Positions 36,173 to 47,077 of a stretch of DNA of 64,000 nucleotides are shown piece by piece. Source of the DNA: Caulobacter sp031457805 (lineage in GTDB: Bacteria > Pseudomonadota > Alphaproteobacteria > Caulobacterales > Caulobacteraceae); contig NZ_JAVDXI010000001.1 in the NCBI RefSeq assembly GCF_031457805.1, positions 682,001 through 746,000 on the forward strand. The letters run 5' to 3'. A model generated the notes under the pieces. It was not told the DNA's origin. It ran no database searches and was given only the letters and a program-made list of their open reading frames with translations. The translations under genes were made by a program, and so were the position numbers. Each line of letters starts with the position of its first letter. Within the stretch, counting starts at the first letter, position 1.

Positions 36173-37234
36173 TCAGGCGGCGTTGGCTGCCCCGGGCATC
36201 GACTCCGCCGCCGTCACACGGTTGCGACCGCCACGCTTGGAGGCGTAAAGCGCCGCGTCCGCGCGTTCCATGACCGAGTGGCCCGACTCGCCCGCCTTGC
36301 GCTCGGCGAAACCCGAGGAAACCGTGATGGCGCCGAGATCCTCGTTGGTCGAGCGGCGCTTGAGCATGCGCGACGACACCTCAACGCGGATTTCCTCCAG
36401 CGTGGTGGCGACAATCGCAGCGCTTTCGCGCGGGAAGATCATGGCGAACTCTTCGCCACCGTAGCGGGCGGCGAAGCGGGGCGGGGCGGCGACACGGCCG
36501 ATGACCGAAGCCACGTAACGGATGACCTGGTCACCGGTCTGGTGACCCCAGGTGTCGTTGAAGCCCTTGAAGTGGTCGATGTCGAGGACGGCCAGGCAAA
36601 TCGAGGCGCCGTTCTCCTCGGCCTCGGCGCAGGCGCGGTCGAGCTCTTCGTCGAAGGCTTTGCGGTTAGCCAGGTTGGTCAAGCCGTCGGTCGTGGCGTC
36701 GCGGCGGACCTGTTCAAGATGCTCGCGCAAACGCTCGACCTCGGCGGTCGAGTCGGCGAGGCGCGCCTCCAGCGACTGGTTTTCCTTGTGCACGCGCCGC
36801 GTGGCTTCGGCGATGCTCCCGACGACCGCCTTGATCGCGGCGACGTCGGTCTGTGTATCCAAGCTCTTGCTCGCGCCGGCCAGTTCCTTGCCAAACGCAG
36901 CATTCGACTTCTGGGCGTTCTGTATGGCCTTGGAGACAGCCTCCAATTCCTTTGACAGGATGTCGCCGGCGTCACGGATCTGTTCGTTCAAGCGCGCCTT
37001 GGGCAAGAAGGTCGCTGCCAGCTCCTCGCTGACCAGCTCGGTCATGGGCTCTCCGAGCGAGATGAGCCGCGTCAATTCACGCGCGAGGGCGCCGTTCGGG
37101 TCGGCCACATAGTGCGTCCAAAGCTCAAAGTTCAGCGCGGTTGGCCAAACCTGATGCCGCTCCATGAGCTCCAGGGCGCGCGAGGCGATCTTATAAGCCT
37201 CGGGACCGCGCAGCGTGGTTTCGACGTCCGACAT
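36173..37234 (-). CDS. dgcB: Diguanylate cyclase DgcB
   Basis: Caulobacter DgcB makes c-di-GMP, promoting surface attachment and the motile-to-sessile switch. The 353-residue protein has no TM segment. A helical N-terminal domain (about 8-85) and coiled coil (about 90-180) precede the GGDEF domain. TTDGLTNLANRKAF and LDIDHFKGFNDTWGHQTGD carry metal- and base-binding residues, with active loop RYGGEEF at 259-263. The position for an RxxD inhibitory site, five residues ahead, reads APPRF, so no I-site is seen. ATG 37234 (GAGGGAAG upstream) is chosen over 37249. Confidence 0.93.
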   Translation of the reverse strand: MSDVETTLRGPEAYKIASRALELMERHQVWPTALNFELWTHYVADPNGALARELTRLISLGEPMTELVSEELAATFLPKARLNEQIRDAGDILSKELEAVSKAIQNAQKSNAAFGKELAGASKSLDTQTDVAAIKAVVGSIAEATRRVHKENQSLEARLADSTAEVERLREHLEQVRRDATTDGLTNLANRKAFDEELDRACAEAEENGASICLAVLDIDHFKGFNDTWGHQTGDQVIRYVASVIGRVAAPPRFAARYGGEEFAMIFPRESAAIVATTLEEIRVEVSSRMLKRRSTNEDLGAITVSSGFAERKAGESGHSVMERADAALYASKRGGRNRVTAAESMPGAANAA

Positions 37235-37304
37235 GTTTTCTTCCCTCATCGCCGCTGCCCTTGCGGCAACGTCGATCGCTTGGGTCCGGAGAGTACGCCG
37301 TAGA

Positions 37305-37326
37305 GTTCTTACGAGGCGTTAAGAAC
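37305..37326. promoter_or_regulatory. Inverted repeat in the dgcB/aldehyde dehydrogenase divergent region
   Basis: GTTCTTA (37305-37311) and TAAGAAC (37320-37326) with an 8-base spacer are perfect reverse complements, 71 bases upstream of dgcB and about 100 upstream of the dehydrogenase gene. A dimeric regulator site is plausible. TTAC-N6-TTAA inside it is not a proper CtrA spacing. Confidence 0.45.
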
Positions 37327-37427
37327 GAACGACGTTCGCTTGCGTCCCGTCGTCGCCTCCCGCATGGTGATCATTGATAAGATGAGCGCCGCGCCTTTGG
37401 GCCGGCCCCTGGGAGGAGCGACGAGCC

Positions 37428-38885
37428 ATGAACGCACCGGTGAATCTGTCGTTCGACGCACACAAGGCGGCGATGAATGACGTGTTACAGCGCCAGAAGG
37501 CCGCACACCTCCGAGAAGGGCCGCCCAGCGCCGAGACGCGAATCGATTGGCTGAACCGGAGCATCGACCTGCTGGTCGGACACCAGGCTGAGATCGCCAA
37601 GGCGGTGAACGCCGACTTTGGCTCGCGGTCGCCCGAAGCGACCTCATTGACCGACGTCGCTGGCTCCATCGGGCCACTGAAGCACGCCCGCGATCATCTG
37701 ACCAAGTGGATGAAACCGGAGAAGCGCAAGACGACGCCGACGATCCTGGGCCTATTCGGCGCCAAGGCCACGGTGCAATGGCAGCCCAAAGGGGTGGTCG
37801 GCGTGATCAGCCCCTGGAACTTCCCCGTTAACCTGACCTTCGCGCCCCTGGCCGGCGTATTCGCCGCCGGTAACCGGGCGATGATCAAGCCGTCGGAGTT
37901 CACGCCAGCGACCTCGGACCTTCTTAAGGCCATGTTCGCCAAGGCGTTCAGCGAAGAAGAGGTCGCGGTGTTCGTGGGCGGCCCTGAGGTCGGGCAGGCT
38001 TTCTCCGGTCTTGCGTTCGACCATCTCGTCTTCACGGGCGCGACCTCGGTGGCCAAGCACGTGATGCGCGCAGCGGCGGAAAATCTGGTGCCTGTGACCC
38101 TGGAGCTCGGCGGCAAGAGCCCCGTGATCCTCTCGCGCGGCGCGGACATGGGCACGGCCGCCGCGCGGATCATGAACGGCAAGACGCTGAACGCAGGTCA
38201 GATCTGCCTGGCGCCCGACTACGTTCTGGCCCCGCAGGAGGATGTCGAGCGCTTCGTTCAGGAAGCCCAGGCCGCCGTCGGACGCTACTTCCCGACGATC
38301 AAGGACAATCCCGACTACACCGCCGTGGTGGCCCAGCGCCATTATGACCGGGTGAAGGGCTATGTCGACGACGCCCGCGCCAAGGGCGCCCGGGTCGTCG
38401 AGATCAATCCAGCGGGCGAGGATCTTTCGCAACAGGAACACCGAAAGATCCCGCCGACCCTGATCATTGACCCCACCGACGACATGAAGGTCATGCAGGA
38501 AGAGATCTTCGGACCCGTCTTGCCGGTGAAGGGCTACAAGACCGTCGATGAAGCGGTCGACTATGTGAACGCGCACGACAGACCATTGGCCCTCTACTGG
38601 TTCGGAACCGACGAGGCCGAGAAGGACCGAGTTCTGGAGCGTACGACCAGCGGCGGGGTCACCGTCAATGACGTCATCTTCCATGTGGCGCAGGAGGACC
38701 TGCCATTCGGCGGTATCGGTCCGGCGGGCATGGGCGCCTATCACGGCTACGACGGCTTCCGAGAGTTCAGCCACCGCAAGGCCGTTTTCCAACAATTGAA
38801 GAAAGACATCGCTCCTATGCTGGGCCTGCGGCCACCCTATGGCGAGGGCATCCGCAAGTACCTCGCCGGGCAGATCAAGAAGTAG
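37428..38885 (+). CDS. calB: Coniferyl aldehyde dehydrogenase-type NAD(P)-dependent aldehyde dehydrogenase
   Basis: This 485-residue ALDH oxidises an aldehyde to the acid; the closest described group is coniferyl aldehyde dehydrogenase. Seen: QPKGVVGVISPWNFPVNLTFAPLAGVFAAGN, FTGATSVAKHVMRAAAENLVPVTLELGGKSPVI (catalytic Glu), LNAGQICLAPDYVLAP (catalytic Cys), EEIFGPVLPVKGY, and TTSGGVTVNDVIFHVAQEDLPFGGIGPAGMGAYHG. Substrate assignment is by family only. It is the first gene of a pair with the GT61 gene 32 bases downstream. Confidence 0.88.
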   Translation: MNAPVNLSFDAHKAAMNDVLQRQKAAHLREGPPSAETRIDWLNRSIDLLVGHQAEIAKAVNADFGSRSPEATSLTDVAGSIGPLKHARDHLTKWMKPEKRKTTPTILGLFGAKATVQWQPKGVVGVISPWNFPVNLTFAPLAGVFAAGNRAMIKPSEFTPATSDLLKAMFAKAFSEEEVAVFVGGPEVGQAFSGLAFDHLVFTGATSVAKHVMRAAAENLVPVTLELGGKSPVILSRGADMGTAAARIMNGKTLNAGQICLAPDYVLAPQEDVERFVQEAQAAVGRYFPTIKDNPDYTAVVAQRHYDRVKGYVDDARAKGARVVEINPAGEDLSQQEHRKIPPTLIIDPTDDMKVMQEEIFGPVLPVKGYKTVDEAVDYVNAHDRPLALYWFGTDEAEKDRVLERTTSGGVTVNDVIFHVAQEDLPFGGIGPAGMGAYHGYDGFREFSHRKAVFQQLKKDIAPMLGLRPPYGEGIRKYLAGQIKK

Positions 38886-38917
38886 CCAATCGCGGCGCGG
38901 CATGCTCCAAGCGGGCC

Positions 38918-40069
38918 ATGACCGCGCCGATTTCCCTGCGCCCCGTTGTGGAGGCGCGCGACCTGCCGCCTATGCTGCCGGACGCCCTGCGCGAGCGCTT
39001 CGCCCGGGGCGAAACCGGCGTGGCGTGGTCGCCCGAGCATGACGCTTCGGACGGCGCGCCAGTCGGCGTGCTAGGCGGCCCTGCAGCGTTGGCTTGGCCG
39101 TTCACGCTACCAGCGCCGCCGCCGGTGAATGTTCCGGCCTTGTGCGCGGTGGGTCCTTGCTGGTGGTATCCGGGCTTCGGCGCGGTGATCGGGACCGATG
39201 GCGCGCTTTACAACGCCACGGTTGGCGAGGCGCGACACGGCTCGGCCGATCTTTCCGCACTCCCGGGCGTCATATCGAGCGGCGCTGGCCTGTCAGCGCC
39301 CAAGGACGCGCCGTTCCTTGAAAGCGGCGCGGTTTTCCTGCCTTGGGGGGCGGGATTCAACTACGGGCACTTCGTCATCGACGCTCTTTCGTCGATCCTG
39401 GCGCTCGAGCAGGCGGGTCTTCTCACGGATACGCCGCTTCTGGCTCCGCGCCTGACGGACTGGCAGCGCGATCTGATCGCTATGGCCGCGCCCGGGTTCC
39501 AGTTGCAGGAGGTCGACGCGGCGATCGTCCGGCTTGGACGGGCGGCGTTCGCCACCAGCATGGATCATTTCCTGCACCACCCGAACGGCCTTCTGGCGAC
39601 CTTGGCCGAGCGAGTCGCCGCGAACGCGCCTCCCGGCGCCGGTGCGCGGCGAATCTATCTGTCGCGTCGCGGCCAGTCGATGCGGGTAATGGTCGGCGAG
39701 GCGGCCTTCGAGCGGGCCCTGCAGGCGCGGGGCTTCAAGATCGTGCGTCCTGAAACCCTCGGCGCGCGCGAGCAGGTCGCTTTGATGCGCGACGCTGAGA
39801 TCGTCGTGGGCGCTAGCGGCGCCGCCCTGGCCAACGCCGTGTTCCTCCCGCGCGGCGCGCGGGTGATCGAGATCCAGCCCGCGAACTTCACCAGCCAGTG
39901 GGTGAGGGCGGCCTGTCGTCAGGTCGGGGTCGAGTGGCGCGGCTATGTCTGCGCCTCGCCCAGTCCGGCGCACGCAGCGCCGCTGCTGGCGCGTCTGAGA
40001 CGAGGCTTCAAGTTCGCTTTCAGGCCGGATCTGACCGACCTTCTCCGTTTCGTCGAAGCCGCGCTTTAG
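38918..40069 (+). CDS. Glycosyltransferase family 61 protein
   Basis: The 383-residue protein has the GT61 (DUF563) layout: FLPWGAGFNYGHFVIDALSSILALEQAGLLTDTPLLAPRLTDWQRDL in the first half, then RRIYLSRRGQSMRVMVGEAAFERALQARGFKIVRPETLGAREQVALM. The signature GASGAALANAVFLPRGARVIEIQP completes it. Such bacterial enzymes transfer sugars to surface polysaccharides or capsule; donor and acceptor here are unknown. No signal peptide is seen. The start at 38918 follows GCGGGCC, a weak ribosome binding site. Confidence 0.88.
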   Translation: MTAPISLRPVVEARDLPPMLPDALRERFARGETGVAWSPEHDASDGAPVGVLGGPAALAWPFTLPAPPPVNVPALCAVGPCWWYPGFGAVIGTDGALYNATVGEARHGSADLSALPGVISSGAGLSAPKDAPFLESGAVFLPWGAGFNYGHFVIDALSSILALEQAGLLTDTPLLAPRLTDWQRDLIAMAAPGFQLQEVDAAIVRLGRAAFATSMDHFLHHPNGLLATLAERVAANAPPGAGARRIYLSRRGQSMRVMVGEAAFERALQARGFKIVRPETLGAREQVALMRDAEIVVGASGAALANAVFLPRGARVIEIQPANFTSQWVRAACRQVGVEWRGYVCASPSPAHAAPLLARLRRGFKFAFRPDLTDLLRFVEAAL

Positions 40070-40093
40070 GCGCCCCGGACGTCAAACGAAAAA

Positions 40094-40115
40094 GCGCCGG
40101 ACGATCGCCCGGCGC
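40094..40115 (-). terminator. Rho-independent terminator of rhlB
   Basis: GCGCCGG (40094-40100) and CCGGCGC (40109-40115) form the stem; on the minus strand five Ts follow (TTTTTCG). It is 30 bases after the rhlB stop and may also stop GT61 transcripts. Confidence 0.85.
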
Positions 40116-40144
40116 CTTCGTAAAGTTCGACCGTTCTTCGCAGA

Positions 40145-41716
<1,572 letters not shown>

Positions 41717-41858
41717 TTACACGCTGGTCTGCTCGGAGCCGCCCGTGCTTGGGCGAGCGGGCGGCGCGGATTCGCCAGACCTGCTCCGAAGCTGGGGATA
41801 AATAGGCCGAAAGTCGGCAAAGTCAATCGTCGCAAGGGCGAAGCGGAGTATTCGAAAG

Positions 41859-42572
41859 ATGAACGACGGGGGGTGGAAAAACTCCGCCAAGGCCTGGATC
41901 GCCGACATGGGCGAGCGGGGCGATTACGGTCGGCGGTTTGTTCTTGATGCGCCGATGATCGCGCGGCTGCGGCGCTTGGAAGGTGGCAAGGCGCTGGATG
42001 TCGGCTGCGGGGAAGGGCGGTTCTGTCGGATCCTTCGGGCCGAAGGCTTTGATCCTACGGGGCTGGACCCGACCGCCGAGTTGCTCGAAGCGGCGCGGGC
42101 GCGTGACCCCCAGGGCGCCTATGTCGACGGTCGCGCCGAGGAGCTGGGGTTCGCCGACGCGAGTTTCGATCTTGTGGTGTCGTGTCTGTCGCTGATCGAC
42201 ATAGCGGCGGCCGATCGCGCCATCGCCGAGATGGCCCGGGTGCTCAAGCCCGGAGGGACTTTGCTGGTCGCCAACCTCACGAGCTTCTCCACCGCGCGCG
42301 CCAATGACGGCTGGCAGAGGAACCTACTGGGTCACCCCAAGCATTTCGCGATCGACCACTATCTGGAGGTTCGCGCCAAGTGGGAGGCTTGGCGCGGCAT
42401 CCGGATCATCAATTGGCACCGCCCCTTGAAGGACTACATGCAGTGGTTCCTGGCGCAGGGCCTCGTCCTCACTCACTTCGACGAGCCTGCGCCCACCGGC
42501 GGCGATCCGTCGCGTGCTGACAGGTACCGACGTGCCCCATGGTACGTGATCATGGAGTGGCGCAAGCCCTGA
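41859..42572 (+). CDS. Class I SAM-dependent methyltransferase
   Basis: The 237-residue protein has the Rossmann SAM-binding motif I GKALDVGCGEGRFCRILRAEG (about 43-63), motif II LDPTAELLEAARARD, DASFDLVVSCLSLIDIAAADRAIAEMARVLKPGGTLLVANL (UbiE/Methyltransf_11 type), then a C-terminal substrate region with RIINWHRPLKDYMQWFLAQG. The substrate (small molecule or quinone-like) cannot be decided. The gene diverges from rhlB and stands 23 bases ahead of sdhE. Confidence 0.9.
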   Translation: MNDGGWKNSAKAWIADMGERGDYGRRFVLDAPMIARLRRLEGGKALDVGCGEGRFCRILRAEGFDPTGLDPTAELLEAARARDPQGAYVDGRAEELGFADASFDLVVSCLSLIDIAAADRAIAEMARVLKPGGTLLVANLTSFSTARANDGWQRNLLGHPKHFAIDHYLEVRAKWEAWRGIRIINWHRPLKDYMQWFLAQGLVLTHFDEPAPTGGDPSRADRYRRAPWYVIMEWRKP

Positions 42573-42595
42573 CGCCGCTCTATATCCGCCCGCAC

Positions 42596-42889
42596 ATGAC
42601 CATCGACCACGACTCCCGCCTTCGCCGCCTTCGTTTCCGCGCCTGGCACCGCGGCTTTCGCGAAGCGGACCTCATCCTGGGGCCGTTCGCGGACACCCAT
42701 GGGCCGAGCCTGACGCCCGAGCAGTTCGACACGCTCGAGACCCTGCTCGAGCAGTCGGATCGCGAGATCTACGCCTGGATCGTGGGACAGGAGCCGACGC
42801 CGGCGGAATTTGAAACTGATGTCATGGCGAAGATCCGCGCGTTCAGGTTCGAGGCGCATGCTTCGCGCCCGACTGGAGATGGCGCCTGA
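42596..42889 (+). CDS. sdhE: Succinate dehydrogenase flavinylation factor SdhE
   Basis: SdhE helps attach FAD covalently to SdhA. The 97-residue helical protein shows the hallmark RGxxE-like motif as WHRGFREADLILGPFAD, then LTPEQFDTLETLLEQSDREIYAWIVGQEPTP. ATG 42596 is chosen (MTIDHDSRLRRLRFRAWHRG); a frame start at 42539 lies in the methyltransferase gene. The canonical RGMKE is RGFRE here, common in alphaproteobacteria. mfd begins 4 bases after its stop. Confidence 0.93.
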   Translation: MTIDHDSRLRRLRFRAWHRGFREADLILGPFADTHGPSLTPEQFDTLETLLEQSDREIYAWIVGQEPTPAEFETDVMAKIRAFRFEAHASRPTGDGA

Positions 42890-42893
42890 CATC

Positions 42894-45800
42894 ATGAGCT
42901 ACGACGCCAAGCAGATCGCCAAGGCCGCCGGCGGCCTGACCCTGGCCGGCGCGCCGGAGGGCTTTGACGCCCTGGTCATGGCCGACATCGCCCGCGCGCG
43001 CGGCGGCCTGACCGCCTTCGTCGCCCGCGACACCGCCCGAGCCGGCGCCTTTGTCGACGCGCTGAAATTCTTCGCGCCCGAAATCGAGGCGGTGCTGTTT
43101 CCGTCATGGGACTGCCTGCCTTACGACCGGATCGGTCCGTCCTCGGGCGTCTCGGCGACCCGCATGGCGACGCTGTCTAGGCTGGCGCGCGGGCTTGGCG
43201 ACAGCAAGGCCGCGATCTTGGTGATCGCCGCGCCGGCGCTCCTGCAGCGCGTGCCGACCAAAGAGGTGCTGCTCCGCGCCTCGTACTCGGCCAAGGTCGG
43301 CAACAGCGTCGATATCAAGGACCTCGAGCGCTATTTCGCCGTGAACGGCTACACGCGCGCCTCCACGGTGTCGGAGCGTGGCGAGTTCGCGATCCGCGGC
43401 GGGGTGATCGACGTCTATCCGCCGGCCGCCGAGGAGCCGGTGCGCCTTGATCTGTTCGGCGACACGCTGGAAAGCATCCGCGCCTTCGATCCCGAAACCC
43501 AGCGTTCGACCAAGCAACTGAAGGAGATCGATCTCCTGCCGGTCAGCGAGGCGCTGCTGGACGCCGACGGCATCTCGCGCTTCCGCAAGGGCTATGTCGC
43601 CGAGTTCGGCGCGCCAGGCGATGATCCGCTGTACGCGGCCGTCAGCGAGGGCGGTCGCCGGGCCGGTCTCGAACACTGGCTGCCGCTGTTCTACGAGCGG
43701 ATGTCGACGCTGTTTGACTATCTGCCCGCCGGGGCGCTGATCGGCGTCGACAACCAGGCCGCCGAGGCGCGCGATGAGCGCCTGGCCATGATCCAGGACG
43801 CCTATGACGCCCGCGCGAGCGCCGACCGCAAGTCGGCCTATCGTCCTCTGGCGCCCGAGGCGCTGTACCTGACCGCCGAGGAGTGGGAGCGCGAACTCTC
43901 TGACCGCCCCCATCGGCGTTTCACCCCGTTCCAGCCGCAAGGACTCGATGTCGTTGACCTGGGCGCCAAGCTTGGCCGCGTGTTCGCCGCCGAGCGGGCG
44001 CAGGACAGCGTCAATCTCTTCGAAGCGACCGCCGACCACGCCAAGAAACTGGCTGCGGAGGGCAAGCGGGTGTTGTTCGCCTCGTGGTCCGAGGGCTCTT
44101 CGGAACGCCTGGGGACCATGCTGGCCGATCACGGCCTGAAGAAGATCCCCTATGCCGGCTATTGGCAGGCGGCCAAGGCCAATGACCCCAAGGTTCCTCA
44201 GCGCGTCGTGCTGCCGCTGGACCACGGCTTCGAGACCGACAGCCTGGCGGTCATCTCCGAGACCGACATCCTGGGCGATCGCTTGGCGCGCCCGCGCAAG
44301 AAGCGCCGCGCCGCCAACTTCCTGGCTGAGGCCAGCGCCCTGACGCCGGGGGATCTCGTCGTCCACATCGACCACGGCATCGGCCGCTATGAGGGCCTCA
44401 AGACCCTCGACGTCCAGGGCGCGCCGCATGACTGCCTGGACCTGCTGTATGGCGGCGAGGCCAAGCTCTATCTGCCGGTCGAGAACATCGACCTCTTGAC
44501 CCGCTACGGCGCCGCCGACGCCGACAACGTGCAGCTGGACAAGCTGGGCGGGGCGGCCTGGCAAGGCCGTAAGGCGAAAGCCAAGGAGCGCCTGCGGGTC
44601 ATGGCCGAGGGCCTGATCCAGATCGCCGCCGCCCGCCAGCTGAAGACCGTCGAGGAGACCGACCCGCCGTCGGGCGTGTTCGACGAGTTCTGCGCCCGCT
44701 TCCCCTACGAGGAGACGGACGACCAGCTCAGCGCCATCCACGACGTTCTGGAAGACCTGTCGTCGGGCAAGCCGATGGACCGCCTGATCTGCGGCGACGT
44801 CGGCTTCGGCAAGACCGAAGTCGCTTTGCGCGCGGCCTTCGTGGTGGCGATGAGCGGCAAGCAGGTCGCGGTCGTCTGCCCGACGACCCTGCTGGCGCGC
44901 CAGCACTACAAGACCTTCAAGGACCGCTTCCAGGGCTGGCCGGTCAAGGTCACGCGCCTGTCGCGCCTGGTCACTGGCAAGGAAGCCGCCGAAACCCGCG
45001 AGGGGTTGGCCAATGGCCAGTTCGAGATCGTGGTCGGCACCCACGCCGTCCTGTCCAAGCAGGTGGCGTTCAAGGACCTGGGCCTCGTCATCGTCGACGA
45101 GGAGCAGCACTTCGGGGTCAAGCACAAGGAGAAGCTGAAAGAGCTTCGCGCCGATGTGCACATGCTGACGCTTACGGCCACGCCGATCCCGCGCACCCTG
45201 CAGATGGCGCTGAGCGGCATCCGCGAGATGTCCATCATCGCCACCCCGCCGGTCGATCGCCTGGCGGTGCGGACCTACATCAGTCCGTTTGACCCGGTGA
45301 CCCTGCGCGAGGCCTTGCTGCGCGAGAAGTATCGTGGCGGCCAGTCCTACTATGTGGTGCCGCGCATCAAGGACCTGGAGGACATCGAGAAGTTCCTCCG
45401 CACCCAGGTGCCCGAGGTGAAGTACGTCGTCGGCCACGGCCAGATGGCGGCCACCCAGCTGGAAGACGTGATGACGGCCTTCTACGAGGGCCAGTACGAC
45501 GTGCTTCTTGCGACGACGATCGTGGAAAGCGGCCTCGATATCCCGTCGGCCAACACCCTGATCGTCCACCGCGCCGACATGTTCGGCCTGGCTCAGCTCT
45601 ATCAGATCCGAGGCCGCGTCGGCCGCTCCAAGGCCAGGGCCTACGCCTATCTAACGACCCCGGTCGAAAAGTCCCTGACCCTGTCGGCCGAGAAGCGCCT
45701 GCAGGTGCTGCAGTCGCTGGACAGCCTGGGCGCCGGCTTCCAGCTGGCCAGCCATGACCTGGACCAGCGCGGCGGCGGCAACCTCCTGGGCGACGAGCAG

Positions 45801-46361
45801 AGCGGCCACATCAAGGAGATCGGCGTCGAGCTCTATCAGCAGATGCTGGAGGACGCCGTCGCCGAGTTGAAGCAGCGACAAGGCCAGGAGGCTCTCCTGG
45901 AAGACCGGGGCTGGTCGCCGCAGATCAACACCGGCGCGGCCGTGATGATCCCGGACGACTATGTGCCGGACCTCAATGTGCGTCTGTCGCTCTATCGCCG
46001 CCTGTCCGAGGCTGAGCAGGCCGCCGACCGCGAAGCCCTGGCCGCCGAGATGATCGACCGCTTCGGCCCGCTGCCGCCCGAAACCGACAGCTTGCTGAAG
46101 GTCGTGGCCATCAAGGGCCTGTGCCGCGAGGCCAATGTCGCCAAGATCGACGTCGGCCCAAAGGGCGCAGTGGCCAGCTTCCGAAACGACAGCTACGCGA
46201 ACCCGCTGGGGCTGATGCAGCACGTCGCCAAGAACAGCCTGATCTGGAAGGTGCGCCCCGACCAGAAGGTCGTGATCAAGGGCGAATGGGACACACCCGC
46301 CCAGCGTCTCGACGCGGCCGAGAAGATTCTGACGGTCCTGGCCAAGCTGGCGAAGGGGTAG
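42894..46361 (+). CDS. mfd: Transcription-repair coupling factor
   Basis: Mfd dislodges RNA polymerase stalled at lesions and recruits UvrA. The protein is 1155 residues from ATG 42894 (MSYDAKQIAK); ATG 42879 is an alternative with GGAG directly abutting. Seen in order: UvrB-homologous N-terminus (VLFPSWDCLPYDRIGPSSGVSATRMATL), the RNA polymerase-interacting domain (PGDLVVHIDHGIGRYEGL), and helicase motifs GDVGFGKTEVALRAAFVV, VIVDEEQHFG, LTATPIPRTL. RecG-like QIRGRVGRSKARAYAYL follows, then a C-terminal TRCF domain. Starting inside sdhE implies coupled expression. Confidence 0.97.
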   Translation: MSYDAKQIAKAAGGLTLAGAPEGFDALVMADIARARGGLTAFVARDTARAGAFVDALKFFAPEIEAVLFPSWDCLPYDRIGPSSGVSATRMATLSRLARGLGDSKAAILVIAAPALLQRVPTKEVLLRASYSAKVGNSVDIKDLERYFAVNGYTRASTVSERGEFAIRGGVIDVYPPAAEEPVRLDLFGDTLESIRAFDPETQRSTKQLKEIDLLPVSEALLDADGISRFRKGYVAEFGAPGDDPLYAAVSEGGRRAGLEHWLPLFYERMSTLFDYLPAGALIGVDNQAAEARDERLAMIQDAYDARASADRKSAYRPLAPEALYLTAEEWERELSDRPHRRFTPFQPQGLDVVDLGAKLGRVFAAERAQDSVNLFEATADHAKKLAAEGKRVLFASWSEGSSERLGTMLADHGLKKIPYAGYWQAAKANDPKVPQRVVLPLDHGFETDSLAVISETDILGDRLARPRKKRRAANFLAEASALTPGDLVVHIDHGIGRYEGLKTLDVQGAPHDCLDLLYGGEAKLYLPVENIDLLTRYGAADADNVQLDKLGGAAWQGRKAKAKERLRVMAEGLIQIAAARQLKTVEETDPPSGVFDEFCARFPYEETDDQLSAIHDVLEDLSSGKPMDRLICGDVGFGKTEVALRAAFVVAMSGKQVAVVCPTTLLARQHYKTFKDRFQGWPVKVTRLSRLVTGKEAAETREGLANGQFEIVVGTHAVLSKQVAFKDLGLVIVDEEQHFGVKHKEKLKELRADVHMLTLTATPIPRTLQMALSGIREMSIIATPPVDRLAVRTYISPFDPVTLREALLREKYRGGQSYYVVPRIKDLEDIEKFLRTQVPEVKYVVGHGQMAATQLEDVMTAFYEGQYDVLLATTIVESGLDIPSANTLIVHRADMFGLAQLYQIRGRVGRSKARAYAYLTTPVEKSLTLSAEKRLQVLQSLDSLGAGFQLASHDLDQRGGGNLLGDEQSGHIKEIGVELYQQMLEDAVAELKQRQGQEALLEDRGWSPQINTGAAVMIPDDYVPDLNVRLSLYRRLSEAEQAADREALAAEMIDRFGPLPPETDSLLKVVAIKGLCREANVAKIDVGPKGAVASFRNDSYANPLGLMQHVAKNSLIWKVRPDQKVVIKGEWDTPAQRLDAAEKILTVLAKLAKG

Positions 46362-46421
46362 CGGCGTGAAAGGGTGGCCTAGGCGACCCCGGCCTCGCCA
46401 GGCGCAGGAGGATTGGAGCGC

Positions 46422-46937
46422 TTACAGCTTCAGCACATAGACCCGCCGGTCGCGGCGTTCGCCGTCGCGGTGCACCGCGCCCTTCATGTAGCCGTCAGCG
46501 CGGAAGCCAAGCTTGGCCAACAGGCGCTCGGCGGCCGCGTCGCCGACATGGACGCGAGCTGTGATGGTCTTCAGGTCCTCGGCGGCGACCTGGGCGAGCA
46601 GGGCGCTCAGGGCCTCCAAGCCAAAACCCTGGCCCCACCCCGCGCGGGCGATGGCGAAGCGGATCTCGGCGCTGTCGCGTCGGCGATCGATATCAAAGAA
46701 TTCGCAGAAGCCGATGAACGCGCCATCGTCGGCGCGGCGGATGGCCCAATAGGCGGCGTCGCCAGCGGCCATCTCCTCGACCTGAGCCGCAACGCGACTC
46801 GCCACCTCATCCGGGTCCTCGATCGGCTCCTGGTCGAGACCGGACATCACCTCGGCGTCGCTGAAGAATGGATAGACCAGCGGCGCGTCGTCCACCGTGA
46901 GGGGGGCGATGATGAGGCGTTTGGTCTCGAGGATCAT
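46422..46937 (-). CDS. GNAT family N-acetyltransferase
   Basis: This 171-residue protein is of the RimJ/RimL-like Acetyltransf_3 type: ETKRLIIAPLTVDDAPLVYPFFSDAEV at the N-terminus, GFCEFFDIDRRRDSAEIRFAIARAGWGQGFGLEALSALLAQVA with the acetyl-CoA loop, and ARVHVGDAAAERLLAKLGFRADG. Substrate unknown: a protein N-terminus or a small amine. A single gene convergent with mfd. Confidence 0.88.
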   Translation of the reverse strand: MILETKRLIIAPLTVDDAPLVYPFFSDAEVMSGLDQEPIEDPDEVASRVAAQVEEMAAGDAAYWAIRRADDGAFIGFCEFFDIDRRRDSAEIRFAIARAGWGQGFGLEALSALLAQVAAEDLKTITARVHVGDAAAERLLAKLGFRADGYMKGAVHRDGERRDRRVYVLKL

Positions 46938-47077
46938 GCGGTCCTTGGAAGAGGCTTGAGGGCTTGCGTTCGCGACGACGCTTCCCAGCTATGGCGTGTA
47001 GCCGCCTCTAGTGGTAGAGGGGCCGCTTCGTTTTTCGCGCGGGTTTGGCCTGCGCCCGGATCGAGAATACATTCGTC

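Noticed and set aside
37310..37323. CtrA binding site near dgcB
   Set aside because: TTAC-N6-TTAA does not match TTAA-N7-TTAA.
43104..45569. 821-codon open frame antisense to mfd
   Set aside because: Shadow of mfd; Arg/Val/His/Asp-rich translation without family similarity.
46938..47077. tRNA or small RNA between the GNAT gene and secG
   Set aside because: Some short stems are present but no cloverleaf, T-loop or CCA pattern.
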